From assembly GCF_902477725.1 (NCBI RefSeq), contig NZ_CABSIF010000008.1:62001-126000 (forward strand): 64,000 nucleotides of DNA. Direction: 5' to 3'. Positions 8,687 to 17,672 of the stretch are shown here, in pieces. The stretch is from an uncultured Desulfovibrio sp. Its GTDB lineage: Bacteria > Desulfobacterota > Desulfovibrionia > Desulfovibrionales > Desulfovibrionaceae. Each line of letters starts with the position of its first letter. The first letter of the stretch is position 1. Below the pieces are notes generated by a model that was given only the letters and a program-made list of their open reading frames with translations, searched no databases and was not told the DNA's origin. Made by a program: the position numbers and the translations under genes.

Positions 8687-9973
8687 TTAAACTGTGGGGA
8701 CGGGCTGGCCTACCACTTTTTTACGGTCAAGCTCTGCATGCAGCTTTTCCACATCCAGGTTGCCTGTAACCCTTGAAACAAAGATGGTTGCAACACCATT
8801 GCCCACAAGGTTGGTGAGCGCGCGGGCTTCAGACATGAAACGGTCGATGCCGAAGATAACGGCAATGCTCTCGGGCGGGATGCTGCCAACAGAGCTCAGC
8901 GTACCGGCCAGCACAATAAAGCCGCCGCCGGTAACAGCCGCCGCGCCCTTGGAAGAAATCAGCAGAATACCCAAGAGCACAAGCTGATCACCCAGCGGCA
9001 TGGGCGTATTGGTGGCCTGGGCAAGGAATATGGCCGCCATTGTCAGGTAAATGGCTGTTCCATCAAGGTTAAACGAATATCCAGCGGGGATTACAAGGTC
9101 TACCACGCTTTTGTTGCAGCCAGCTTTTTCCATCTTGCGCAACATGTTTGGCAGTACGGATTCGGAAGAAGACGTGCCAAGCACGATAAACAGTTCTTCG
9201 CGAATATACCGCACAAACTTGAAGATGCTGAACCCGCAGCTAAAGGAGATGGTCCCCAGAATGAACACGACAAAAAGAATGCTTGTAACATAGAAGCACA
9301 CAATGAGCTCGCCAAGCACAAGCACAGAGCCGATACCCTCCTTGCCAATGGTAAAAGCCATTGCGCCGAACGCACCGATGGGGGCCACGTGCATGATAAT
9401 GCCGATAACCTTGAACAACACTTCAGAAAGGCTCTTGATGAGGTCAAAGCACAGCTTGCCCTTTTCGCCGCTGTAGTTCAGTGCAAAGGCAAACAGCATG
9501 GCCACCAGCAGTACCTGAAGGATTTCGCCGCTGGTAAAGGCAGAAACAAAGGTATTGGGGATGATGTTGAGGAAGAAGTTAATGATGTTGTTGTCTTTTG
9601 CCTTGCCAGCATACTGGGCGGCAATGTTTTTGTCCGCAGCATTGAAGGTGCTTACGTCAACGTTCATGCCAGCGCCGGGTTGGGCCAGGTTGACCACCAC
9701 AAGGCCGATGGCAAGGGCCGTAAGCGTGATGATGGTAAAATAGACAAGCGCTATGCCGCCAGTTTTGCCCACCGCCTTGATATCTTTCATGCCGGCTATG
9801 CCGGTAACAACGGTTGAAAAAATCAAGGGAGCGATGATCATTTTAATAAGGTTGATGAAGCCCTTGCCCAAGGGCTGCATCTTGACGGCCAGTTCAGGAT
9901 AAAAGTGACCCAAAAGAATGCCAATAAATATGGCAATGAGAACCTGCACATACAAAATTTTCAAGTATTTCAT
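8687..9973 (-). CDS. dctA: C4-dicarboxylate:cation symporter (DctA type)
   Basis: A 428-residue inner-membrane symporter of the DAACS family, importing succinate, fumarate and malate with protons or sodium. Hallmarks visible: N-terminal YLKILYVQVLIAIFIGILLG, the serine-rich re-entrant loop GTSSSESVLPNM, YSFNLDGTAIYL, and the DctA-type end DRFMSEARALTNLVGNGVA. Length matches the family (about 430). Its own terminator and a long A+T-rich upstream region suggest a single-gene, regulated unit. No sigma-54 site was found upstream, unlike dctA genes controlled by DctBD. Confidence 0.9.
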   Translation of the reverse strand: MKYLKILYVQVLIAIFIGILLGHFYPELAVKMQPLGKGFINLIKMIIAPLIFSTVVTGIAGMKDIKAVGKTGGIALVYFTIITLTALAIGLVVVNLAQPGAGMNVDVSTFNAADKNIAAQYAGKAKDNNIINFFLNIIPNTFVSAFTSGEILQVLLVAMLFAFALNYSGEKGKLCFDLIKSLSEVLFKVIGIIMHVAPIGAFGAMAFTIGKEGIGSVLVLGELIVCFYVTSILFVVFILGTISFSCGFSIFKFVRYIREELFIVLGTSSSESVLPNMLRKMEKAGCNKSVVDLVIPAGYSFNLDGTAIYLTMAAIFLAQATNTPMPLGDQLVLLGILLISSKGAAAVTGGGFIVLAGTLSSVGSIPPESIAVIFGIDRFMSEARALTNLVGNGVATIFVSRVTGNLDVEKLHAELDRKKVVGQPVPTV

Positions 9974-10365
9974 GGCGGGAATCCTGGCTTATGGCCTGAT
10001 GTAAGTCTGGTTTCTCAGCTCCTGATACAGCAATAATACGCTATCCACATAGTTTTTATTCAAGGTCACTAGGGCGGCAACGTTTTGTCATATAGATATA
10101 AAATTGAATTATTCATTTTTGAAACAGAAAAAAAATCATTTTCATTTTTTTCAACAACTAAATAAGAAATACTAAAAACATATATTAAAGGGATGCTCAG
10201 TGTATTCAATATTGCCATACACAATCTCGTTTCATTTGCAAAACTGTTTGATCATTCCAACAACACTTTGATGAACCATACGTAGGTAAAAGCTGTCTAC
10301 CATTAACACTGCACACAATAAAAATGCAATCAAAATATTTTTTTAACTTGTTGCATAACAAAAGT

Positions 10366-10385
10366 TATTGTTTGATCAAACAATA
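10366..10385. promoter_or_regulatory. 20-bp perfect palindrome, operator-like
   Basis: TATTGTTTGATCAAACAATA reads the same on both strands. The inner TTTGATCAAA recalls FNR/CRP-family half-sites (TTGAT...ATCAA) and the outer TTGTT...AACAA recalls Rex sites, but neither match is complete. It lies about 390 bp before dctA and 260 bp before the S1 gene. Confidence 0.5.
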
Positions 10386-10568
10386 CAGTTTTAATTTTTA
10401 GTACAAATAAATAAGTATCATTTCCCCCAATTATTATTTCTCGGCCTGTCCTAAATTTTCGTTTTTGCTTGCCACTTGAGAGAGCAGCATGCTTAAAAAA
10501 TATCCACCTGTATAAATTTGATTCAGTACCCACCAAAAGGCCCGGAAAAATCAGGACTAAAAAGACAA

Positions 10569-10597
10569 TTGTTTTCCTTGTGCGGATGGCGTAATAT
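10569..10597 (+). promoter_or_regulatory. candidate sigma-70 promoter of the S1-htrA unit
   Basis: TTGTTT and TAATAT are separated by 17 nt. The predicted start would be about 40 nt before the ATG at 10643. Confidence 0.4.
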
Positions 10598-10642
10598 GGC
10601 GGACTTGAGCAATAAGCCCAGCTTGTAAGGAGCAGGAAAACT

Positions 10643-12112
10643 ATGACCGAGGATAAGTTCGCAACCTCCATGTCGGAGGAAGGCGCTGAGGATTTTGCCG
10701 CCATGCTGGCGGCCCACGAAACCGCTTCAAACCGCCTGCAGCCCGGCCAGAAAGTGACCGGGACTGTAATTGCCATCACTGGCGACAGCGTTTTTGTGGA
10801 CGTGGGCATAAAGGTTGACGGCATCATTGACCGCAAAGACATTCTTGATGCCGAGGGCAATGAAAGCGTTAAGCCCGGCGACAGCCTCGAAGCGTGGGTT
10901 ACTGGTGTTTCCTCGCAAGAGATTCGCCTTTCCCGCTCCATGAGCGGCAGCGGTGTTGCCGCGCTTGAAGAAGCCCGCGATGCGGCGGTGCCGGTTGACG
11001 GCCGCATAACCGCAGTGTGCAAGGGCGGCTACACGGTTGACGTGCTTGGCAAGCAGGCCTTCTGCCCCGGCAGCCAGCTTGGCGTTGCCACGTCTGAAGA
11101 CGCCGCCGAGGTTGTGGGCCGCAGCATGCCGTTTCTGGTTATCCGCGTTGAAAATCGCGGCAGAAATGTTGTGGTTTCGCACCGCGCCATTGTTGAGCGT
11201 GAACGCGCCGAACAGCTCGACACCCTGCTTGAAAGCCTCAAGCCCGGCGACATGGTTGAAGGCAAGATCACGCGTTTCGCCGCTTTTGGCGCATTCATGG
11301 AGCTTGCTCCTTCTGTTGAAGGCATGATCCACCTTTCCGAACTTTCCTGGTCGCGCGTGGGCGCTCCTGACGAAGCCGTGTCGCTTGGCGACACCGTGCG
11401 CGCCAAGGTTATCTCCATCAGCAAGGACAGCAAGGGCCACGTGCGCATTTCGCTTTCGCGCAAGCAGGCCGAGGGTGATCCCTGGCAGGATGTGACCACC
11501 AGGCTTGAGCCCGGCACGGTCGTTTCCGGCAAGGTTGTGCGCCTCGCGCCCTTTGGCGCGTTTGTGGAGCTTCTGCCCGGCATTGAAGGCCTTGTGCATA
11601 TTTCTGAACTGTCGTGGACAAAGCGCGTGGCCAAGGCCGAAGACGTGCTTGCGGCGGGCGAAGTCGTTTCGGTTAAAATCAAGGAAATCAACCTTGAAAG
11701 CCACCGTATTTCCCTGAGCCTGCGCGATGCGGAAGGCGACCCCTGGAAAGAAGCCGCCCAGCAGTTTGCCGTTGGTTCAACGGTAAGCGGCACGGTTGAG
11801 AGCCGCACCCCCTATGGCCTCTTTATTACGCTGGCCCCCGGCATCACCGGTTTGCTGCCTGCTGGCGTTATCAAAAACTCCAAGCAGGGCAAACAGTACA
11901 GCAAATTGGACAAGGGCGACGCCGTTACCCTTACTGTACAAAATTTGGACACCAGCGCCAGACGCATCAGCCTTGCCCCTGAGGGTGAACAAACTGCCGC
12001 ACCCGCCGAAGACAAGGCATGGAAGCAGCATGCATCCGCAGCAAGCTCCAACAGCGGGTCTGGAATGAACATCATGGCACAGGCTTTGCAGAAGGCTCTG
12101 AAAAATAAGTAA
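10643..12112 (+). CDS. S1 RNA-binding domain protein (30S ribosomal protein S1-like)
   Basis: A 489-residue protein built from five consecutive S1/OB repeats: about 33-100, 117-185, 199-270, 285-355 and 372-440. Repeats 3 and 4 have classic signatures (FGAFMEL, EGMIHLSELSW; FGAFVELLPGIEGLVHISE). Proteobacterial S1 usually has six domains and about 560 residues, so this is either the shorter S1 form or a second S1 paralogue acting in translation or RNA binding. The Ser/Ala-rich tail is probably disordered. A strong AAGGAG site precedes the ATG. htrA follows after 14 bp, so the two are likely one transcript. Confidence 0.85.
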   Translation: MTEDKFATSMSEEGAEDFAAMLAAHETASNRLQPGQKVTGTVIAITGDSVFVDVGIKVDGIIDRKDILDAEGNESVKPGDSLEAWVTGVSSQEIRLSRSMSGSGVAALEEARDAAVPVDGRITAVCKGGYTVDVLGKQAFCPGSQLGVATSEDAAEVVGRSMPFLVIRVENRGRNVVVSHRAIVERERAEQLDTLLESLKPGDMVEGKITRFAAFGAFMELAPSVEGMIHLSELSWSRVGAPDEAVSLGDTVRAKVISISKDSKGHVRISLSRKQAEGDPWQDVTTRLEPGTVVSGKVVRLAPFGAFVELLPGIEGLVHISELSWTKRVAKAEDVLAAGEVVSVKIKEINLESHRISLSLRDAEGDPWKEAAQQFAVGSTVSGTVESRTPYGLFITLAPGITGLLPAGVIKNSKQGKQYSKLDKGDAVTLTVQNLDTSARRISLAPEGEQTAAPAEDKAWKQHASAASSNSGSGMNIMAQALQKALKNK

Positions 12113-12126
12113 CCAGGAGCTATTCC

Positions 12127-13554
12127 ATGATGATAAAAAAATGTCTTGCAGCCATGCTTGCCGTGACCTTTCTTGCGGCATCGCAGCTTGCCCAGGCAGC
12201 CAATCTGCCCGACTTCAGCGAACTGGCGGCCAAAAGCGGCCCGGCAGTCGTAAACATCGGTACGGAACGGAAGGCCAGCGGTAACAGCCAGGACGATCTC
12301 ATGGGGGAAATGTTCCGCAATATGCCGCCAGGATTTGACAAATTCTTTGACCAGTTCGGCGGCAAGCGCGGTGGCAAGCGCCCCCAGATGAAACAGAAGT
12401 CTCTGGGATCCGGCTTTATTGTCTCCGCTGACGGCTATATTGTTACCAACAATCATGTGGTTGCCGATGCGGATGTTATCCGTGTGACCCTTGATCAGAG
12501 CAATGGCAAAAGCGAAGCCATCACGGCCAAGCTGGTTGGCGCAGATGAAGAAACCGACCTCGCCCTGCTGAAAATTGAAACCAAAAAAACCTTGCCCTAC
12601 CTTGCGTTCGGCAATTCGGATGAACTGCGGATCGGTGAGTGGCTGCTGGCCATCGGCAACCCCTTTGGGCTCGACCACTCGGTGACGGCGGGTATTCTTT
12701 CGGCCAAAAACCGCAACATACACGCCGGCCCCTTTGACAACTTTCTGCAGACGGATGCCTCCATCAACCCCGGCAACAGCGGCGGCCCGCTGCTGAACAT
12801 GGCCGGGCAGGTGATTGGCATCAACACGGCCATTATTGCGAGCGGGCAGGGCATTGGCTTTGCCATTCCGAGCAACATGGCCGCCAAGATCATCGACCAG
12901 ATCAAGTCCGGCAAAAAGATCAGCCGTGGCTGGATTGGCGTTGGTATTCAGGATGTTGAAGAAAATACCGCCAAGGCGCTGGGCCTCAAGGACGCCAAGG
13001 GCGCGCTTGTGGGCAGCGTTATGGAAGGCGAACCTGCTGCCAAGGCTGGCATGAAAGACGGCGACATCATTGTTTCCGTTGACGGCAAGGCCATTGAAGA
13101 CGCTGCGGCCCTGCTGCGCGTGATTGCCGACAAAACCCCCGGCAGCAAGGCTGCAATAGCGGTGTGGCGCGATGGCAAAACCATTGACCTTTCCGTAACG
13201 CTTGGCGAGCGCAAAACCTCGCAGGCTGGCGACCAGAACGGCAAGGACCAGAAGCAGAAGGATGAAGGGTTGCTCGGCATTTCCGTTCGTCCGCTGACGG
13301 ATGAAGAACGCCGCGACCTCAAGATTGAGAAAAACGAAGGGCTGGTCATCATTGACGTCAATCCTGACAAGCCCGCTGCCGAAGCCGATCTGCGCCCCGG
13401 CGACGTGATTCTCAAGGCCAACCTCAAACCCGTTCGCAGCGCTGCGGATCTGTCGAAAATCGTCAACGATGAAGGCGTTGCCCGCGGGGCCGTCATGTTG
13501 CAGATTTCACGGCGAGGCGATGTGTACTTCCGAACTGTAAGTCTGAGCAAGTAG
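12127..13554 (+). CDS. periplasmic serine protease, HtrA/DegP (Do) family
   Basis: A 475-residue protein with a signal peptide (MMIKKCLAAMLAVTFLAASQ, cleavage after AQA). The chymotrypsin-like domain has the full triad: His in TNNHVVADAD (~112), Asp in ETDLALLKI (~144) and Ser in NPGNSGGPLLN (~218). Two PDZ domains follow (about 265-355 and 385-470). This is the DegP/DegQ layout for periplasmic quality control of misfolded proteins. It sits 14 bp behind the S1-domain gene with a GGAG ribosome site, and a strong terminator follows. Confidence 0.93.
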   Translation: MMIKKCLAAMLAVTFLAASQLAQAANLPDFSELAAKSGPAVVNIGTERKASGNSQDDLMGEMFRNMPPGFDKFFDQFGGKRGGKRPQMKQKSLGSGFIVSADGYIVTNNHVVADADVIRVTLDQSNGKSEAITAKLVGADEETDLALLKIETKKTLPYLAFGNSDELRIGEWLLAIGNPFGLDHSVTAGILSAKNRNIHAGPFDNFLQTDASINPGNSGGPLLNMAGQVIGINTAIIASGQGIGFAIPSNMAAKIIDQIKSGKKISRGWIGVGIQDVEENTAKALGLKDAKGALVGSVMEGEPAAKAGMKDGDIIVSVDGKAIEDAAALLRVIADKTPGSKAAIAVWRDGKTIDLSVTLGERKTSQAGDQNGKDQKQKDEGLLGISVRPLTDEERRDLKIEKNEGLVIIDVNPDKPAAEADLRPGDVILKANLKPVRSAADLSKIVNDEGVARGAVMLQISRRGDVYFRTVSLSK

Positions 13555-13569
13555 CAGGCACAACTACAC

Positions 13570-13602
13570 GGGCTGCCTCTTAACCGGGGCAGCCCTTTTT
13601 TT
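13570..13602 (+). terminator. intrinsic terminator of the S1-htrA unit
   Basis: GGGCTGCC / GGCAGCCC, 8-bp stem with a 10-nt loop and seven T residues. It ends only 4 nt before the ATG of the next gene. Confidence 0.9.
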
Positions 13603-13606
13603 ATCC

Positions 13607-14632
13607 ATGAGCTTACGCATACTCAACATTGGCGGGCCGTATCTGGCCTCTGCCCTCAAACGCCTTGGGCACCACGTCATCACGGCGCATCCGGCAGTTG
13701 ACGCCGACATTCCCTCACCGCACCCGTACTCTGTGCGGCAACTCCTGAACCGCCTTGATGCGCTCGGTTTTGCGCCTGACGCACTCTTCTATTGCGATGA
13801 CGGCAACATGCCAGAGCTGCTTGATCCGGAAAATGCCCCCTGGCCTTCGGTGCGTTATTCCATTGATACCTACTGCAACCCCTGGCACATCCCGTATTCC
13901 AACGGCTTTGACGCAACCCTTGTGGCGCAGAAAGACTATGTGGAAGTATTTTCGCACGAGGGCATACCGGCGCGCTGGTTTCCGCTGTTTTATCCCCAGC
14001 TTCTTGAGCCAGTGGGGGATTTTACATTGCGCGATATCCCAGTAGCCTTTGTGGGAACCCTCGGGCACAAAAATAACCCGGATCGCGCGCCATTTCTCAA
14101 GGCCTTCCGCGCCAGACAGCCACTGGTGGCAATTTCTGGCGATTACAAGCCCATCTTTACGCGCAGCCGCATTGTTCTTAACCAGACTGCGGCTTCAGAA
14201 GTGAATTTCCGCTGTTTTGAGGCCATTGCCTGCGGCGCGGCCCTGTTGATGGAAACCTGCGGCAACGGCCTGAACGAGCTCTTTGCCCCCGGCGAGGAAA
14301 TTCTGCCCACGTACCAACGCAACGATGCGCAGGCAGCTGCGGCCATTGCCGCAGAAGCGCTCGCAAACCCCGAAAAACTCGCGGAAATCGCCCAAGCTGG
14401 GGGCAGGGCAGTGGCCCGACGTCATACAGACACCGCGCGCGCGGTCAGCCTGACGCAGATGCTGGCAGAGATGTGCGCCACTCAGGCACACCGTGAGCGG
14501 CTTGAACAGTCGCTTGAAAAACGCACGGCTCTTGTGCGCGGAGCTTATGGTATGCTTTCCAGCGAGCTTTTTGACCCGCAGCTGGAAGAACACCGCGATT
14601 TTTTTGAAAAAATGTGCCTTCGTCTGCCATAG
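13607..14632 (+). CDS. glycosyltransferase, CgeB/GT4-like
   Basis: A 341-residue cytosolic protein with a Rossmann-like start (LRILNIGGPYLASALKRLG) and a C-terminal sugar-nucleotide domain of the Glyco_trans_1_2 type: RIVLNQTAASEVNFRCFEAI then CGAALLMETCGNGLNELF. A helical tail follows (EKRTALVRGAYGML). Substrate and acceptor are unknown; it may work on surface polysaccharide or glycoprotein. The ATG follows the htrA terminator almost directly, with no ribosome site, so expression may depend on read-through or a start further in; the N-terminal fold argues that this start is right. Confidence 0.75.
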   Translation: MSLRILNIGGPYLASALKRLGHHVITAHPAVDADIPSPHPYSVRQLLNRLDALGFAPDALFYCDDGNMPELLDPENAPWPSVRYSIDTYCNPWHIPYSNGFDATLVAQKDYVEVFSHEGIPARWFPLFYPQLLEPVGDFTLRDIPVAFVGTLGHKNNPDRAPFLKAFRARQPLVAISGDYKPIFTRSRIVLNQTAASEVNFRCFEAIACGAALLMETCGNGLNELFAPGEEILPTYQRNDAQAAAAIAAEALANPEKLAEIAQAGGRAVARRHTDTARAVSLTQMLAEMCATQAHRERLEQSLEKRTALVRGAYGMLSSELFDPQLEEHRDFFEKMCLRLP

Positions 14633-14737
14633 CGCCATAAGTACCTGGTAATAATATATCAAGAGATGCATCCTGCATTGCAGGCATGCGCGATAGGGCA
14701 TATAGTTGGCAGAGCACCACTTTTTGGAGGAATATCA

Positions 14738-16387
14738 ATGCCAGTTGTGCATAGCGATGCCGGGCATCTGCCTGGGCTGGAAAAGCTGGAGAACATCCCC
14801 GCTCTCATGAGCGCGTATTACACCGAATTTCCCAATCCGGCGCTTGCAGCCCAGCGTGTTGCCTTTGGCACCTCGGGGCATCGCGGCACATCAGTGCTGT
14901 GCAGCTTTAACGAGGAGCACATCTACGCCATCACTCAGGCGGTGTGCGACTACCGCGCCGCCAAGGGTATTGACGGGCCGCTGTTTCTTGGCGGCGATAC
15001 CCATGCGCTGTCTGAAGCCGCTTTTCGCTCCGCGCTGGAAGTGCTGGTAGCCAACAACGTAAATGTGCGCATTTCTGCTGGCGGGGCCTACACAGCCACT
15101 CCGGCGATCTCCCATGCCGTGCTCAAATGGAATGCGGGCCGCGTTAACGGTCTGGCCGATGGCATTGTCATTACGCCTTCACACAATCCCCCGCGTGACG
15201 GCGGCTTCAAGTACAATCCCCCCCACGGCGGCCCGGCAGAAGCCGAAGTCACCAGCCAGATTGAAAAATGCGCCAATGCCTACCTTGAAAACGGCAACAA
15301 GGGCGTAAAGCTCACCCACCTGCGGGCGGCACGCGCCTCTTCGCTGGTGGAGGAATACGATTTCATCGGCAGCTATGTGCAGGATCTGGCCGGCGTGCTG
15401 GACATGAAGGCCATTGCCTCGTCGGGCCTGCGCATCGGTGTTGACCCCCTTGGCGGCGCAAGCCTGCCCATGTGGGAACCCATTGCTGAAGCCTACGGCA
15501 TTGATCTTGAAGTGGTGAACAGGGCAGTGGATCCGACATTCCGCTTTGTTCCTTGCGACAAGGACGGCAAAATCCGCATGGATTGCTCCTCGCCCTATGC
15601 CATGAGCCGCCTGCTGGATCTGCGCGACCATTTTGACCTGAGCTTCGCCTGCGACCCGGATTCCGACCGCCACGGCATTGTGACGCGCAACGAACTGATG
15701 AACCCCAATCATTACCTGAGCATTGCCGCCTGGTATCTGTTCCGCACCCGCAGGGAATGGCCAGCGCAGAGCGGCATAGGCAAAACCCTTGTGACAAGCG
15801 CCATGCTCGACAGGGTAGGGAAGGACCTTGGCCGCCCGGTTGTTGAGGTGCCTGTGGGCTTTAAATGGTTTGTGCCCTATTTGCTCAATGGCCGTTGCGG
15901 CTTTGGCTGCGAGGAAAGCGCGGGCGCTTCCTTCCTGTGTTTTGACGGCACGCCCTGGAGCACAGACAAGGACGGCCCCCTCATGTGCCTGCTGGCGGCT
16001 GAAATGATGGCGGTGGAGCAATCATCACCCGACCAGCTCTACACCAGACTGACCGAACGGCTTGGCGCGCCAGCCTACCAGCGGCTTGATGCCCCGGCGG
16101 ACGACAATGTGCGCGCAAAGCTTGCGGCGCTGACGCCTGAAAGTGTGAGCCTTAAAACTCTGGCAGGTTCGCCTGTTACCAGTGTGCTTACCCGCGCGCC
16201 CGGCAATGATGCCCCCATCGGCGGGGTGAAGGTGGTCAGCGATGACGGCTGGTTTGCCGTGCGTCCCTCTGGCACGGAAGCCATCTGCAAAGTATATACG
16301 GAAAGCTTCAAGGGAGAAGACCATCTGCAAGCCGTGCAAAAGGATGCCATCGATTTTCTCGAGCATTTGTTGAAAGGCAATGCCTGA
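14738..16387 (+). CDS. pgm: phosphoglucomutase (alpha-D-glucose phosphate-specific)
   Basis: A 549-residue enzyme interconverting glucose 1-phosphate and glucose 6-phosphate, linking glycolysis to nucleotide-sugar and glycogen synthesis. It has the N-terminal FGTSGHRG, the phosphoserine loop TPSHNPPRDGG (Ser ~147), the metal loop DPDSDRHG (~306), sugar-binding CGFGCEESAGASF, and the phosphate-binding RPSGTEAICKVY near the C-terminus. Length is the usual 545-550. ATG 14738 has TTTGGAGG upstream; the 24 in-frame codons before it have no such site. Confidence 0.96.
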   Translation: MPVVHSDAGHLPGLEKLENIPALMSAYYTEFPNPALAAQRVAFGTSGHRGTSVLCSFNEEHIYAITQAVCDYRAAKGIDGPLFLGGDTHALSEAAFRSALEVLVANNVNVRISAGGAYTATPAISHAVLKWNAGRVNGLADGIVITPSHNPPRDGGFKYNPPHGGPAEAEVTSQIEKCANAYLENGNKGVKLTHLRAARASSLVEEYDFIGSYVQDLAGVLDMKAIASSGLRIGVDPLGGASLPMWEPIAEAYGIDLEVVNRAVDPTFRFVPCDKDGKIRMDCSSPYAMSRLLDLRDHFDLSFACDPDSDRHGIVTRNELMNPNHYLSIAAWYLFRTRREWPAQSGIGKTLVTSAMLDRVGKDLGRPVVEVPVGFKWFVPYLLNGRCGFGCEESAGASFLCFDGTPWSTDKDGPLMCLLAAEMMAVEQSSPDQLYTRLTERLGAPAYQRLDAPADDNVRAKLAALTPESVSLKTLAGSPVTSVLTRAPGNDAPIGGVKVVSDDGWFAVRPSGTEAICKVYTESFKGEDHLQAVQKDAIDFLEHLLKGNA

Positions 16388-16407
16388 TGAAGTAAAGGCA
16401 AGCTTTC

Positions 16408-16441
16408 ATTGCTAAGCGCGCGTAGCGCGCGGCAATTTTTT
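16408..16441 (+). terminator. pgm terminator, first hairpin
   Basis: ATTGC...GCAAT encloses GCGCGC-GTA-GCGCGC, followed by TTTTTT. It begins 20 nt after the pgm stop. Confidence 0.8.
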
Positions 16442-16477
16442 ACGGTTCAATAAAAGGTATGATGCTGTTCAGTCAGC

Positions 16478-16526
16478 AAAGCGCAGCCTCAGTGCCGGGT
16501 ATTCGGTCATTGAGGCTGCGCTTTTT
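16478..16526 (+). terminator. pgm terminator, second hairpin
   Basis: A 14-bp perfect stem AAAGCGCAGCCTCA / TGAGGCTGCGCTTT with a 19-nt loop and a T-run. It lies between the convergent ends of pgm and rluB, and with the first hairpin makes a tandem terminator. Confidence 0.8.
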
Positions 16527-16604
16527 ATCAGCAATTCTGTTTAAATATACTTTTTTTCCAACGGGCTTGCACTGGCTGCCGATAGGCAGATTGCCTGCAA
16601 GGGC

Positions 16605-17672
16605 CTACCGCGAGGCGGGCAAGCCGGCGCTTTCACGCAGGCTGGCAACCTCGGCATCCGTAAGAGGCCGGGCTTTGCCGCTGGCCAGATCCCCAAGGCG
16701 CAATGAGCCTTGGGCGACGCGGCACAGGCGCAGGATGGTCAGCCCCAGATCGCGGCACATACGGCGAATCTGGCGGTTCAGCCCCTGGCGCAGCACCATC
16801 TGCAACTGGGTATTGCCGCCAACCTGCTGGGCAAGCACGTCCACAGGCATAATATCTTCACCTTCGGCAAGGTGCATGCCGCGCCGCATGGTCTTGAGCG
16901 CCCCTTCAGACGCAGTGCCGCGCACAAGCACCTCATAGGTCTTGGGCTGGTGATGTCGGGGATGGGTGAGGCGCTGAGCCAGCTGACCATCGTTGGTCAG
17001 CAGCAGCAATCCTTCAGAAAAATAGTCAAGCCTGCCAACAGGATACAATCTGAGCGTCTTGTATTCAGGCGCAAGGCAATCCAGCACTGTGGGTCTGCCT
17101 TCGGGGTCGCTCACTGTGCAGACCACATGCACGGGCTTGTTGAGCATGAGGTAGGTATAGGACTGCGGGGCCGACAACACGCGGCCATCGACAGCAATGC
17201 TCTCAAAGGGCAATACCTGACGCCCGGGGTTGGGCTCCGGCTTGCCGTCAACACTGACGCGTCCGGCAAGAATAAGCTCGTCTGCCTTACGGCGCGAGCA
17301 AAGCCCCGTTGCGGCAATGGCCTTGTTAAGGCGTATGCCTTCATCGCCGTTGGCGTCAGCAGAAGGTTGAGGCTTTGAGGGGCCAGGTCGTGAAGAATGA
17401 TTGGCGTCAGAGTTGACTGCCTGGGGCTGGGCGGGTTTGCGTTGCGAAAAACCGTCTCGGGCATCACGGGCGTTCGGCTGAGTACCTGAACGTGAATCTG
17501 CCCGCGAATCATAACGGCCATTTGGCCCATTGGCAGACCAGCTATCAGAACGGGGGGCATGATTCTTGCGCGCGCCCGCAGGCTGTTCCTTTTCATGGGA
17601 GCTGGTGGACGAACTGTTTTTGCTGCGGTTTCTGGCGGATGATCCGGGATTGCCGGAATGTTTGGGCGGCAC
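16605..17672 (-). CDS. RsuA/RluB-type pseudouridine synthase
   Basis: A 355-residue protein. The first ~105 residues are Ser/Asn/Pro/Arg-rich and probably disordered. An S4 RNA-binding domain follows (IRLNKAIAATGLCSRRKADE, about 111-150), then the synthase domain with the catalytic aspartate in GRLDYFSEGLLLL (~218) and RQGLNRQIRRMCRDLGL. The family modifies 23S rRNA (RluB, RluE, RluF) or 16S (RsuA); the S4 domain with long tail favours a RluB-like role. GTG 17672 has AAGGAG 8 nt before it, which decides the start although the frame is open further. Confidence 0.87.
   Translation of the reverse strand: MPPKHSGNPGSSARNRSKNSSSTSSHEKEQPAGARKNHAPRSDSWSANGPNGRYDSRADSRSGTQPNARDARDGFSQRKPAQPQAVNSDANHSSRPGPSKPQPSADANGDEGIRLNKAIAATGLCSRRKADELILAGRVSVDGKPEPNPGRQVLPFESIAVDGRVLSAPQSYTYLMLNKPVHVVCTVSDPEGRPTVLDCLAPEYKTLRLYPVGRLDYFSEGLLLLTNDGQLAQRLTHPRHHQPKTYEVLVRGTASEGALKTMRRGMHLAEGEDIMPVDVLAQQVGGNTQLQMVLRQGLNRQIRRMCRDLGLTILRLCRVAQGSLRLGDLASGKARPLTDAEVASLRESAGLPASR

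Larger units (their letters stand above)
9974..10642. other. 670-bp A+T-rich intergenic region
   Basis: Separates dctA (minus) from the S1-domain gene (plus). No convincing gene is present; one 30-codon frame at 10193 has no properly spaced ribosome site. It contains a 20-bp perfect palindrome at 10366-10385, a related half-site TGTTTGATCA near 10244, and a promoter-like pair just before the S1 gene. Much of it is runs of A and T. Confidence 0.6.

Noticed and set aside
9974..10140. Sigma-54 promoter for dctA
   Set aside because: No GG-N10-GC pair with flanking consensus is present upstream on the minus strand.
10193..10285. A 30-codon frame in the dctA-S1 gap
   Set aside because: AAAGGG directly touches the ATG with no spacing, and the peptide has no leader-peptide features.
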